Origin: JBOFWL01 sp051653605
Lineage (GTDB): Bacteria; Spirochaetota; Brevinematia; Brevinematales; Brevinemataceae
Length of the DNA: 36,152 nucleotides
Direction: 5' to 3'
Assembly: GCA_051653605.1 (NCBI GenBank)
Contig: JBOFWL010000075.1
Coordinates: forward strand, 1-36,152
Shown: positions 1 through 8,061 of the stretch, piece by piece
Layout of the letters: each line of letters starts with the position of its first letter
Numbering within the stretch: the first letter of the stretch is position 1
Made by a program: the position numbers and the translations under genes
Notes under the pieces: model-generated
Database searches by the model: none
Seen by the model: the letters and a program-made list of their open reading frames with translations, nothing else
Told to the model about the DNA's origin: nothing

Positions 1-1
1 A

Positions 2-1630
2 GAAGGATTAGAACTACGTCGAGTCAGACGCACATCGTGTGCGACTCGACACTCTCAACATCCTGTTTCGGAATTCAACTCTCTAGATGCCCAAAGAGAA
101 GCTTGTAAAGCTTATATTCAAAGCCAAAAGCATGAGGGGTGGTCTTTAGTAGATAAAGAATATTCAGATGGAGGAATAAGCGGGGGAACTCTAAATCGAC
201 CCGCAATCCAAGAACTGCTTCAAGACATTAAAGAAGGTCTCGTTAACATGATTGTCGTCTATAAAATAGATCGTCTTACCCGCAGCCTTCACGATTTCTC
301 TAAGCTCGTAGAAATATTTGACACCCATAACGCCTCCTTTGTGAGCGTTACCCAGCAATTTAATACCTCAACGAGTATGGGGCGCCTCACTCTAAACATG
401 ATGCTCAGCTTCGCCCAATTTGAACGAGAAATATCAGGAGAACGTGTCCGAGATAAAAAACTAGCTTCAGCTAAAAAAGGAATGTGGGTATACGGCAAAA
501 GCCCCTTCGGGTATATCTGTTCAAATGGAATACTCACACCAGATCCTATCCACTCTGAAATAGTTAAGAATATCTTCTCTGCCTACCTAGAATTAAAATC
601 TGTTCTTCGCCTATACCAGCATCTGAAATTTCAAAATATCCTTACCAAAGCTTCCAAGCTGTGGAGCATGGGTAGATTATATAAGCTCCTATCCAACCAA
701 GTTTATATAGGTAAACTTCCCTATAAAGATCTATCTTTTGATGGACAACATACCCCCATCATATCCAAAGAAATCTTCTCTGAAGTTCTGTCACTACTAC
801 AAACCAATAACAAAAGCCATAAGCTTAAATCCCTAGCAAAGGAAGCTAGCCCTCTTGCCAGCCTACTCTTTGATGAATATAACAATAAATTCTATCCCTC
901 TCACTCCACAAAGAAAAACGGTATACGTTATAGATACTATATTAACAAAGCCCTACGTAAAACAGAAGCCGACTTTACAGGAAAAATCCGGCAAATATCC
1001 GCAGAAGAAATTGAGAGAACCATCTTCCTCATATTTAAGCAAGAATTAGAAAAAACTCTCCTATCCCTCGGGTTATCTCCAGAACATAAAGCAATAGCCA
1101 TAAATAAATTAAACTCGCTATCTCAAAGCTCTCTACGACCTCTATACCTTAAAGCTATTGAGAAAATAACTGTATTCATCGATAAGCTAGAAATATCCTT
1201 CTATTTGGATGGACTACGCGCTATTCTACAAGAGTTTGTCTTCAGCACTGCAGTAGACAGTTCAACAAAGGAAACTTATCTTTCCACCTACCCCATATCT
1301 TTATCTCGAGGACAAAGAGGAGCCAGCATAGTTCATGGAGAGATTGTCCCCCTAGCAACTAATTCTGATATCCTCAAAGCTGTTCGCAAGAGCTTCCTTT
1401 ACCATAAGATTCTCTTAGACGGCACCTATTCTACCGTTAAAGAATTAGCACAAAGCCTTGGATTCTCCGACACTAAACAAACACATAAGATCCTTAAACT
1501 ACGATACCTTGCCCCAGATATCCTTACTCGTATCCTTAAAAACTATATCCCCATCCACTGGACTCTGTCCCTACTTTCGGAAGCTCTTGAACATGATGAC
1601 TGGGATATTCAACGAAACACCCTTGCATAA
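2..1630 (+). CDS. Large serine recombinase, N-terminus outside the window
   Basis: Site-specific DNA recombinase of the large serine (resolvase/invertase) family. The frame is open from base 2, upstream of the first ATG at 248, and the residues before that ATG are clearly resolvase (NSLDAQREAC, then SDGGISGGTLNRP), so 248 is not the start. The catalytic serine and true start lie left of the window. Seen in order: the rest of the resolvase domain (VVYKIDRLTRSL, SVTQQFNTSTSMGRLTLN, SFAQFEREISGERVRDK), the recombinase domain (PFGY through YIGKLPY), a linker with SPLASLLFDE and RYRYY, and a C-terminal helix-turn-helix-like tail ending DWDIQRNTLA. This layout is the one I know from alphaproteobacterial phage and island recombinases. 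C-ending codons seem commoner than in neighbouring genes, which hints at transfer. The N-terminal part carries an unusual insertion, listed separately. Confidence 0.88.
   Translation, partial: EGLELRRVRRTSCATRHSQHPVSEFNSLDAQREACKAYIQSQKHEGWSLVDKEYSDGGISGGTLNRPAIQELLQDIKEGLVNMIVVYKIDRLTRSLHDFSKLVEIFDTHNASFVSVTQQFNTSTSMGRLTLNMMLSFAQFEREISGERVRDKKLASAKKGMWVYGKSPFGYICSNGILTPDPIHSEIVKNIFSAYLELKSVLRLYQHLKFQNILTKASKLWSMGRLYKLLSNQVYIGKLPYKDLSFDGQHTPIISKEIFSEVLSLLQTNNKSHKLKSLAKEASPLASLLFDEYNNKFYPSHSTKKNGIRYRYYINKALRKTEADFTGKIRQISAEEIERTIFLIFKQELEKTLLSLGLSPEHKAIAINKLNSLSQSSLRPLYLKAIEKITVFIDKLEISFYLDGLRAILQEFVFSTAVDSSTKETYLSTYPISLSRGQRGASIVHGEIVPLATNSDILKAVRKSFLYHKILLDGTYSTVKELAQSLGFSDTKQTHKILKLRYLAPDILTRILKNYIPIHWTLSLLSEALEHDDWDIQRNTLA
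14..70 (+). repeat. In-frame hairpin insertion in the recombinase gene
   Basis: Relatives normally read EEGLEQEFNSLDAQREAC. Here EGLE (bases 2-13) is separated from EFNSLDAQREAC (from base 71) by 57 bases encoding 19 extra residues. Bases 18-50 fold as GTCGAGT (18-24) with ACTCGAC (44-50), and CGCACA (29-34) with TGTGCG (38-43), with loop TCG and a bulged CAGA. The reading frame stays open. The comparison to relatives is from memory; the hairpin is directly visible. I found no second copy in the window. Confidence 0.6.
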
Positions 1631-1725
1631 TTTAAAAATAAAATAGTTGTTTTTTTATCTCTAGCCCGAATATGTCGTATTGGCATGCTACTATTTATAC
1701 ATGTATACCAATAGGAGGAATAAAG

Positions 1726-2352
1726 ATGAAAAAATCTTTAACAATGTTATTTGTGGTTAGTATGGTTATTACAGCCTGTTCTGTTGCACCGGGGCAACAA
1801 GGTCTTGATGATGCCGTTAAGCAGCTCGGTAGTGTGGAAGGGCTAACCCGCTACACTTTATCTAATGATGGAACGAGCACAAATAGAGATGGTTCTACAA
1901 TATCATTTAAAAATATGTTTGATATTTTTATTGATAGTACAACCGACCCAAAAGTATTGAAAACCGCTTTTTCACAAGTAGCTACTGGTTCAGCTGATTT
2001 TGATAACGATGGCACAATAGATGCAAAATTTGATAATGAGCTTTCTGGATCTTTTGCAGAAACATCTACACTAGCTAAAATTACTGTAACAAGTACCGCT
2101 GTTAATGAAGATGGTTCAGCCTTTAACACCGCTGGTGGCTATTTTGTTACTCGAAAAGTAACATCAGAAAAAAGAAAAGTTCCTACTAAAGTAGGTGGCT
2201 CTGGCAACTGGGAAACCCAAGATGTCACTGGCTATGGCATTAGTACCAACTTTGTTAAAATAGAAGGTAGTAAGCTAACAATGTATTATACTAACCCAAA
2301 AGATACAACGAGCATTGAAATTTATAGCCCTCAAGTTTTTACCAGAAAATAA
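1726..2352 (+). CDS. Putative lipoprotein with a DxDNDG motif
   Basis: Unknown 208-residue exported lipoprotein. I place the start at ATG 1726, behind AGGAGG at 1713-1718; an in-frame ATG at 1672 has no such site. The first 17 residues are a lipoprotein signal (KK, hydrophobic core, VITAC) with Cys18 as the predicted lipidated residue. The rest is mostly polar and rich in Thr, Ser, Asp and Gly. Near the middle, DFDNDGTIDAKFD resembles the calcium-binding loop DxDxDGxxD seen in EF-hand, dockerin and thrombospondin type 3 repeats; that is a resemblance only. It stands alone, with a terminator directly downstream. Function unknown. Confidence 0.8.
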   Translation: MKKSLTMLFVVSMVITACSVAPGQQGLDDAVKQLGSVEGLTRYTLSNDGTSTNRDGSTISFKNMFDIFIDSTTDPKVLKTAFSQVATGSADFDNDGTIDAKFDNELSGSFAETSTLAKITVTSTAVNEDGSAFNTAGGYFVTRKVTSEKRKVPTKVGGSGNWETQDVTGYGISTNFVKIEGSKLTMYYTNPKDTTSIEIYSPQVFTRK

Positions 2353-2367
2353 CTATATTATTAAATA

Positions 2368-2400
2368 AGCCCTCAACCATAATGGTTGAGGGCTTTCCTT
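2368..2400 (+). terminator. Terminator after the 1726 lipoprotein gene
   Basis: AGCCCTCAACCAT and ATGGTTGAGGGCT form a long stem closing 16 bases past the stop codon. A T-rich tail runs on from 2394. Confidence 0.85.
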
Positions 2401-2405
2401 TTATC

Positions 2406-2492
2406 TTTTTATACCAATGGGTCATCCGATTTGCCAAAAGGAGAGTCCATGCGGACGGCACGGCTTACTTATGGTATACAATACTCTCTTAG
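2406..2492 (+). pseudogene. Possible gene remnant with a WxxRFxxxRVHADG motif
   Basis: A short open stretch ending in TAG at 2490 reads QWVIRFAKRRVHADG and then AYLWYTILS. The partial gene at the right edge of the window reads EWDRRFSVLRVHADG with identical spacing of W, RF and RVHADG, and the two share a 19-bp identical DNA run. No start codon or ribosome site is convincing here, so I treat it as a decayed fragment of the same unknown family. Confidence 0.25.
2441..2459 (+). repeat. 19-bp dispersed repeat, copy 1
   Basis: GAGAGTCCATGCGGACGGC occurs here and, on the opposite strand, at 36092-36110. Both copies lie next to a tRNA gene (Lys here, Ser there). Confidence 0.7.
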
Positions 2493-2530
2493 CCCCTTGC
2501 ATACCTGCAGAACCCCCGTATTTCCTCATC

Positions 2531-2558
2531 AAAAAAGCCCCACTCATCGCAGGGCTTT
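2531..2558 (-). terminator. Terminator of tRNA-Lys
   Basis: On the minus strand AAAGCCC and GGGCTTT pair around an 11-base loop and are followed by a T-run. It lies just past the 3' end of the tRNA. Confidence 0.7.
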
Positions 2559-2578
2559 AGAGATTGCTTTCCAGCAAT

Positions 2579-2651
2579 TGGGTGTTACAGGGTTCGAACC
2601 TGTGACCCATTGATTAAGAGTCAATTGCTCTACCAACTGAGCTAAACACCC
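2579..2651 (-). tRNA. tRNA-Lys (CTT)
   Basis: A 73-nt cloverleaf on the minus strand. The acceptor GGGTGTT pairs with AACACCC, with A as discriminator. The D arm starts GCTC, the anticodon stem ATTGA/TCAAT encloses loop CTCTTAA giving anticodon CTT, and the T arm reads GGTTCGAACC. CCA is not encoded. It has its own promoter and terminator. Confidence 0.95.
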
Positions 2652-2667
2652 AACAATTATTGGATAC

Positions 2668-2696
2668 ATTTTAACAGGTATTTATTATATTGTCAA
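2668..2696 (-). promoter_or_regulatory. tRNA-Lys promoter
   Basis: On the minus strand TTGACA (2691-2696), a 17-base spacer and TAAAAT (2668-2673). The -35 box overlaps the stop codon of the efflux pump gene, so the tRNA can be transcribed independently of it. Confidence 0.8.
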
Positions 2697-5600
2697 GAGT
2701 TTTCGATAACCTGATAAGTTTCAAGTAATGTTCCCTGCAAGAGATGAATCATCAGTGCTAACTTTTTTGCTCTGTATCTACTCTCTGCTAGATCAATTTT
2801 GGCTTGACGTAAATTTTCCTCATGAATAAAAAGATCATTTAAAGAAATCTCCGAGTTTTTCCAACGTTCCATAGCCCCATTTGCTACTTTTTGGAGTAAA
2901 ATTTCGACTTCTATTTTTGCAGATATATCACGTTGAATAGCATTCCAATCAGCAGCGTATGTTGAAGATGTATGAAGAAGCTCTGTCTCGTAATGTTGCT
3001 GTTCTAATGCCGCTTTTTGAGCCTTATATTTCCCCTCTAAAAACTTAGCCCTCTCTAAATGATAAGCAAGAGGCATTGAAAACTTTAAACCTGCATACAA
3101 AGCCTGAGTTGTAATATTAGCCGTATTCTCGTGAGAGATGCGAGGGCTATAATTATAAGATACACTTAATGTTAAATCAGGTAGACTCTGATTTTTTAAT
3201 ATATCAGCCCCCATTTGTTGAGATTCTACCAACAAACGAACCTTTGCAAGGTCTGTATTGCGAGCTAAAGCCATCTTGTATATGGCGTCAGAAAAATATT
3301 GTTGATCCGCAACCAATGAATAATCTAAAAAGCCAATATCAGACCTATCCAGAGTTATTTCTAGGCGATTTTCAAGCTCTATAAAGTCTTTTTCAAGGGA
3401 TATTGACATAATATCAACAGCAGATTCCAATTTTTTATGATTTGCTTCAATTTGTTGGATATCCCAAACAGCTCTAGCCCCTAATCGTTGAAGATTTTTT
3501 TGTCTATTAAGTAAATAATTCATTCTATCCAAGCTTTCTCGACGAAAAATAAGCGATTGAACATTAAAAATTAACGAATGATACTTAAAAAGAGCATCTA
3601 CAACAGTTTCTTCTAGCCGAATACGCTCTTGAAGAACGGTAGCATCCGCGGTATTCTTGCTAATATTAACCTGTTTTTTGTGCATATTATAAGCAAACCC
3701 ATTTTTCAAAAAAGGTTGAGCCAATGTAATCTCAAAATAAGGAACAGAATATCGTTCACGAATACTCTCACTGTTAATATTTGGTTGCCCCGTTGGAGCT
3801 AGTGCAAGATCAGAACGAAATGAACTCTGATTTATAAATTGTGCCCCGCCTTCAATTTTAACATAAGTCCCTGTTGGATATACAGTTGCATCAACTCCTA
3901 CAGCTACTTCTCCATTAATAAAATTTGCAAGAATATCATCGGAAACGGGTGTTCCTTGAAGAGAAATATTTTGAATAGGAAAAGTATTTGTTGTATAGCC
4001 TCCAGCAATAGATGTTTGAGCAAAAAATGACCCCGTATATGATGAATAGGCAGACTTTTTTTGTTCTCTAGCTATTCGGAGCGATTCTTCGTATATTTTG
4101 GGGCTAAAAGCCTTGTCTAGATAAAGAGTTAAAAAGTCTTGCTCTGTCATGAGATTGGTAAGCTTATCTTGAGAAAAAACAGGGAATACAGGAATAAGTA
4201 TGAGGGCAATCCAAGCTCCATGAAGTTTTATGCTCTTTGTAAAACTATTTTTAAAGTCATTTTCAAGAATGGAAACAGCTAGCGGTAATAATATCAAGGT
4301 AATAATAGAGTTAAAAAGAATACCAAACATCATTGCCGCAGCAAGAGGTTGTAGAAAGAACTCACTTCCTGCGAATCCCAAAGCTAGTGGCATAATTCCA
4401 ACAACGGTAGTTGATGTAGCCATAAAAATTGCGCGTAACCGAAGCGATGCCCCATCTATAAGCGCCTTATTAAAATCATCTTTACCATGCACATAAATCC
4501 GAAGAAACTCCATTAACACGATTCCATCGTTTACAACCATGCCAATTAGAGCTATTGAGCCGGTCAAAGCCATATTTGTCATAGGTAGATTGAGTACTTT
4601 TAAGCCAAAAGTCAAGCCCATCGAGATAAAAGGGATCATCAATATGACCAAAAATGAGTGTAAATAAGAATTAAACATAAAAATCAGCATTAAAAAAATG
4701 ACAACAGAGGATAAAATCGTTGCTAATAGCATCTGATTGAGGCTCTGGTTTGTATCTTTTTGAATCCCATCAAAGAAAACTGCGGCTTTTGAGTCTTTTT
4801 TCTGATTAAATCGTCGTTCAACAGCAGCTTGAATAGCAAAAGAATTGTTTGAGAGAACATTAACATTGCGTAATGTGTCTAATACATGTATCGAATAAAG
4901 CCCACTTTCTGTGATAATTTCCGATTGTGCTGGCTCTAAATCAATTGTTGAAAACGAGGATAGAGATAAAAATCGAGCAAATTTATTAGGGACAGAAAAA
5001 TTATGTAAGTCTTTTCCTGTTTTGAATTTATCATCATATTGAAGATAAATATCAATTTCTTTTCCATCTCTAATAATCGTGCGGGGGGCAGTTCCCTCAA
5101 AGGCAACACTTAAACTTAGCGCAACATTCCTAGGAGAAATTCCAGCTGCGTAAGCTTTTTCGGGATCAACGGTCACTCTTAACTCTTTTCCGGCGTCCGA
5201 AGTGCTAAGTCTGGGGTTTTCTGTATTTGGTTGGGTTGCCGCAAACTCTTTTACTTCATTTGCGAGAGCAAGTACAGCATTGTAATCGGTTCCTTTCACG
5301 GAAATATCAATCAGATCAGGCGAGGAGCCTGTATCGTCCTCCCTACGCACATAAAATCGCGTATTTCTGAGTAAAGAATTACTATTTGCCATTGTAAGGA
5401 TCTGATTTTTAAGAATATTCCAATTAAATCGTGGGTCAAAACCATGTTTAATGTTTGCTTCTATTTTCACTCGATGAGAGCTTCCGTTGTATCCTGCCTC
5501 TATTAAAACCTCATTAAGCCCCTCATATGTTTTTAGAATATTGCCAATGTCTTGAACTTGCTCAAAAGTAACTTCAATGGGTGTTCCTGGTTCTGTTTCT

Positions 5601-7270
5601 GTGTGAATGATGATATTTTCAGGAGGACCACCAAAAAAAACAAAAGGAACGCTTCTAAACAGGAAGAATGCAGCTAAGATAAAGCCTCCTGCGACTAAAA
5701 TAAACGAGGTTTTACGATAAGCTAGAAGAAAAGTGATGATTTTACGATAAGCCACACTAATGGGTTCGAAGAAACTATCTCTCCAAGTTGTTTTTTTAGA
5801 TAATTGATATTTTTCAAAAGAATGAAGCAAGTGAGATGGTAGTATCAAAATGCCTTCGAATAGAGTGACAGATAAGCATAAAGCCAAAACAACAATTAAC
5901 GGGCGAGCAAAGTCTCCTACCCGTCCTCCTATCAGAAGCATACAAAGAATTACGCCGACACTAGTCATTATGGCAAAAACTACAGAGGGAAGAACTTCTA
6001 CCATTCCTTTGATAACTGCTTCTTTGGGTGATTCTCCCTGCTCGAGATGTCGGAATGCATTCTCCGCAAAGACGATAGCGTCATCCACTACAATTCCAAG
6101 GGCGACTATAAATGCAATCATGCTTATAAGATTTATCGTAATATCAAAGAAAGATATTGCTATAATCGCTGCTAAAGCAAAGGAAATCGGAATACTAAGC
6201 ACTGTCCATAAAGAAGTACTTAATCGAAAGAACAGTAGCAGAACAATAAATACTAAAATTAGTCCAATTGAGAGATTATTATAAAGCAAGTTCAAACGAC
6301 TAGTTACCTGAATAGATGTATCTTTAAAAATTTGATAGCTTATATCAGGATTTTTTTCTTGATGTTCTTCTACAACTCGACCAACAGACTTTGTAAACTG
6401 AATAATATCTGTATTTTTGGTCTTTGAAAGCTTAAAGACAATGCCTTTAATCCCATTATAACTGTATATATAATCTGGTTTAGGTAAACTATACTCTACC
6501 GTTGCAAGGTCTTTAATACGAATCGATCTTAAATCTTCGTTGGCACGGATAACAATATTTTCAATGGCACTAATGCTATCAAAATCGGCTGTTAAACTTA
6601 TATTCCTGTTGACATTATCTTGAAGTATTTCGCCACCAGGGATATCAGGAATAGCCATTTTCACCGCTTGAACGACCTCTAACAGAGGAATCCCCATTCT
6701 TTTTAGCTTATGAGGGTCGAAATTTACCGTATAACGATAGTCTTGCCGCCCAAGAACCTCAACTTCATTGATGCCTTTGAGCCTTTTCAAGCTTGATTCC
6801 AGCTCTCTAGAGGCATCGTCAGCATTTTCTCCAGACATATGAAGCGAAATAACCTTAATATCTGCCGCATAATCGATCACGGTGTATTCTGGAGCTTGTG
6901 AAATTTCCGGCAACTCAATGGCGTCGATTTTATCTTTTACTTTTTGAAGCACAGTTTGAACACTGTTATAATATTGTCTATCAATAAATAAGGTGATAAT
7001 ACCCGTGTTTTTTCGAGACACAGACGACACCCGTTCAATTTCAAATATAGAAGAAATTTCATCTTCAACTCTAGAAACAATTTCTCTACGAACAATTTCA
7101 GAAGAAGCCCCTGGATAAATAATTTTAACAGAGATAATAGCTTCTTTTACAGGTGGAATAAAATCTTTTCTTGCATTGTAAAATGTAAACATTCCAAATC
7201 CAACAATTACAAGAGATACAAAGTGAAAAAACTTACCGTGTTTTATCGAAAAATTGATTAAAGATCTCAT
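2693..7270 (-). CDS. RND efflux pump fused to a TolC-like outer-membrane channel
   Basis: Proton-driven export pump of the RND family joined in one 1525-residue frame to an outer-membrane efflux channel. Residues 1 to about 1005 are a complete RND transporter: first membrane helix at about 15-35, large periplasmic loops, the GIVVDDAIV helix with acidic pair D396/D397 (the proton relay in AcrB), a second helix bundle with GMVVNDGIVLMEF, ending LPLAVSILEND. At 1013-1033 follows a basic, hydrophobic stretch ending PVFS, like a signal peptide with Val at -3 and Ser at -1. The remaining roughly 490 residues are TolC/OEP-like. No ATG, GTG or TTG lies in frame at the joint, so translation is continuous. 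No periplasmic adaptor gene is nearby. CzcA-type pumps with fused TolC domains are known in Bacteroidetes. Substrate unknown. Likely repressed by the divergent TetR. Confidence 0.9.
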   Translation of the reverse strand: MRSLINFSIKHGKFFHFVSLVIVGFGMFTFYNARKDFIPPVKEAIISVKIIYPGASSEIVRREIVSRVEDEISSIFEIERVSSVSRKNTGIITLFIDRQYYNSVQTVLQKVKDKIDAIELPEISQAPEYTVIDYAADIKVISLHMSGENADDASRELESSLKRLKGINEVEVLGRQDYRYTVNFDPHKLKRMGIPLLEVVQAVKMAIPDIPGGEILQDNVNRNISLTADFDSISAIENIVIRANEDLRSIRIKDLATVEYSLPKPDYIYSYNGIKGIVFKLSKTKNTDIIQFTKSVGRVVEEHQEKNPDISYQIFKDTSIQVTSRLNLLYNNLSIGLILVFIVLLLFFRLSTSLWTVLSIPISFALAAIIAISFFDITINLISMIAFIVALGIVVDDAIVFAENAFRHLEQGESPKEAVIKGMVEVLPSVVFAIMTSVGVILCMLLIGGRVGDFARPLIVVLALCLSVTLFEGILILPSHLLHSFEKYQLSKKTTWRDSFFEPISVAYRKIITFLLAYRKTSFILVAGGFILAAFFLFRSVPFVFFGGPPENIIIHTETEPGTPIEVTFEQVQDIGNILKTYEGLNEVLIEAGYNGSSHRVKIEANIKHGFDPRFNWNILKNQILTMANSNSLLRNTRFYVRREDDTGSSPDLIDISVKGTDYNAVLALANEVKEFAATQPNTENPRLSTSDAGKELRVTVDPEKAYAAGISPRNVALSLSVAFEGTAPRTIIRDGKEIDIYLQYDDKFKTGKDLHNFSVPNKFARFLSLSSFSTIDLEPAQSEIITESGLYSIHVLDTLRNVNVLSNNSFAIQAAVERRFNQKKDSKAAVFFDGIQKDTNQSLNQMLLATILSSVVIFLMLIFMFNSYLHSFLVILMIPFISMGLTFGLKVLNLPMTNMALTGSIALIGMVVNDGIVLMEFLRIYVHGKDDFNKALIDGASLRLRAIFMATSTTVVGIMPLALGFAGSEFFLQPLAAAMMFGILFNSIITLILLPLAVSILENDFKNSFTKSIKLHGAWIALILIPVFPVFSQDKLTNLMTEQDFLTLYLDKAFSPKIYEESLRIAREQKKSAYSSYTGSFFAQTSIAGGYTTNTFPIQNISLQGTPVSDDILANFINGEVAVGVDATVYPTGTYVKIEGGAQFINQSSFRSDLALAPTGQPNINSESIRERYSVPYFEITLAQPFLKNGFAYNMHKKQVNISKNTADATVLQERIRLEETVVDALFKYHSLIFNVQSLIFRRESLDRMNYLLNRQKNLQRLGARAVWDIQQIEANHKKLESAVDIMSISLEKDFIELENRLEITLDRSDIGFLDYSLVADQQYFSDAIYKMALARNTDLAKVRLLVESQQMGADILKNQSLPDLTLSVSYNYSPRISHENTANITTQALYAGLKFSMPLAYHLERAKFLEGKYKAQKAALEQQHYETELLHTSSTYAADWNAIQRDISAKIEVEILLQKVANGAMERWKNSEISLNDLFIHEENLRQAKIDLAESRYRAKKLALMIHLLQGTLLETYQVIENS

Positions 7271-7311
7271 AATATTTTTCCTCCCCCCTCCCCAATTTTC
7301 AATTACCGAAT

Positions 7312-7339
7312 TAATTCACTGAATCAATTCAGTGAATTA
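7312..7339. promoter_or_regulatory. TetR operator (12-bp inverted repeat)
   Basis: A perfect inverted repeat, TAATTCACTGAA and TTCAGTGAATTA separated by TCAA. It lies between the divergent pump and tetR genes and begins at the edge of the pump -10 box, covering the pump transcription start. Its size and position fit a TetR-family dimer site. Confidence 0.8.
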
Positions 7340-7368
7340 GTTTAACATACAATCTTGTAATTTGTCAA
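7339..7368 (-). promoter_or_regulatory. Efflux pump promoter
   Basis: On the minus strand TTGACA (7363-7368), an 18-base spacer and TAAACT (7339-7344), followed directly by the inverted-repeat operator. A GGAGG site lies 9 bases before the pump ATG. Confidence 0.7.
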
Positions 7369-7383
7369 TAAATATTTTATAAT
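7355..7383 (+). promoter_or_regulatory. tetR promoter
   Basis: TTGTAA (7355-7360), 17-base spacer, TATAAT (7378-7383). It overlaps the divergent pump promoter; the operator ends 15 bases upstream of this -35 box. Confidence 0.75.
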
Positions 7384-7407
7384 GGGTTGAAATAAATAAT
7401 CAAGGAG

Positions 7408-8001
7408 ATGCCTATTACTCGTAGAGAACAAGCTAAGCAAACCCGCGAGAGAATATTTCAAGCAGTTTTAGACCTTATTAAACAAAGTAGCTGGAATGAT
7501 CTTCAAATTAGCGGGATATGCAAACGTTGTGGCGTTTCTGTAGGGACTTTTTATCACTACTTCCCTTCAAAGCAAAGCCTAATTATAGATCTTATCAACA
7601 ACGTTCAAGAATCTTTCCTAGAAAATATTGCCGCTATTCCTCGAGATAAAGCTCCGATGGATCGTATTTTAGATACACTATGGGAAGTCAATACTTTAAT
7701 AGAAGGTCTTGGCAAAGAGCTTATCTCTGGCTTATTTATTTATGATTTATCTCTTCCAAATGAAACCGTGTTTAAGCAGTTAATCCCCATAATTACTACT
7801 ATTACGGCTGATATCAAGCTGTTTCTTGATGAATTGAATATAGATGCCAATATAGATACAACTATCGATTTTCTTGCAATGGTTCATCGAGGTATTCTTT
7901 ATAATTGGTGCTCCAATCCCGAAAGCCCTCGCCTGAGAGATCAAGTACACCTGCACTTTAAAATATATTTTGAAATGCTCATTAATTCTAGAAAAGCATA
8001 G
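7408..8001 (+). CDS. TetR/AcrR-family transcriptional regulator
   Basis: DNA-binding repressor of 197 residues, the usual size. The N-terminal domain opens TRREQAKQTRERIFQAV and has the family helix-turn-helix, VSVGTFYHYFPSKQSLI, at about 44-60. The C-terminal ligand and dimer domain is variable, as normal. It is divergent from the RND pump with a perfect operator between them, so it most likely represses the pump and is released by a pump substrate. The start is odd: AAGGAG at 7402-7407 abuts the ATG at 7408 with no spacing. An ATT two codons later (7414) would have the normal 6-base gap, but ATT starts are rare. Confidence 0.9.
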   Translation: MPITRREQAKQTRERIFQAVLDLIKQSSWNDLQISGICKRCGVSVGTFYHYFPSKQSLIIDLINNVQESFLENIAAIPRDKAPMDRILDTLWEVNTLIEGLGKELISGLFIYDLSLPNETVFKQLIPIITTITADIKLFLDELNIDANIDTTIDFLAMVHRGILYNWCSNPESPRLRDQVHLHFKIYFEMLINSRKA

Positions 8002-8026
8002 GACGACTCAATCTCATATTTGATGC

Positions 8027-8055
8027 TTGCAAAATATTTTATTTTGATGTATAAT
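8027..8055 (+). promoter_or_regulatory. Strong promoter upstream of galE
   Basis: TTGCAA (8027-8032), 17-base spacer, perfect TATAAT (8050-8055). The expected start near 8062 leaves a leader of about 220 bases before galE. Confidence 0.75.
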
Positions 8056-8061
8056 GGTACG

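Noticed and set aside
2386..2613. Open frame starting near the 2400 terminator and ending inside the tRNA-Lys region
   Set aside because: Its end (GVTGFEPVTH) is antisense tRNA, a well-known artefact, and its middle crosses the tRNA terminator. Only the short RVHADG fragment in another frame looks meaningful.
4230..6284. Long plus-strand frames inside the RND pump gene
   Set aside because: They are antisense to conserved RND membrane helices, with low-complexity composition and no start signals.
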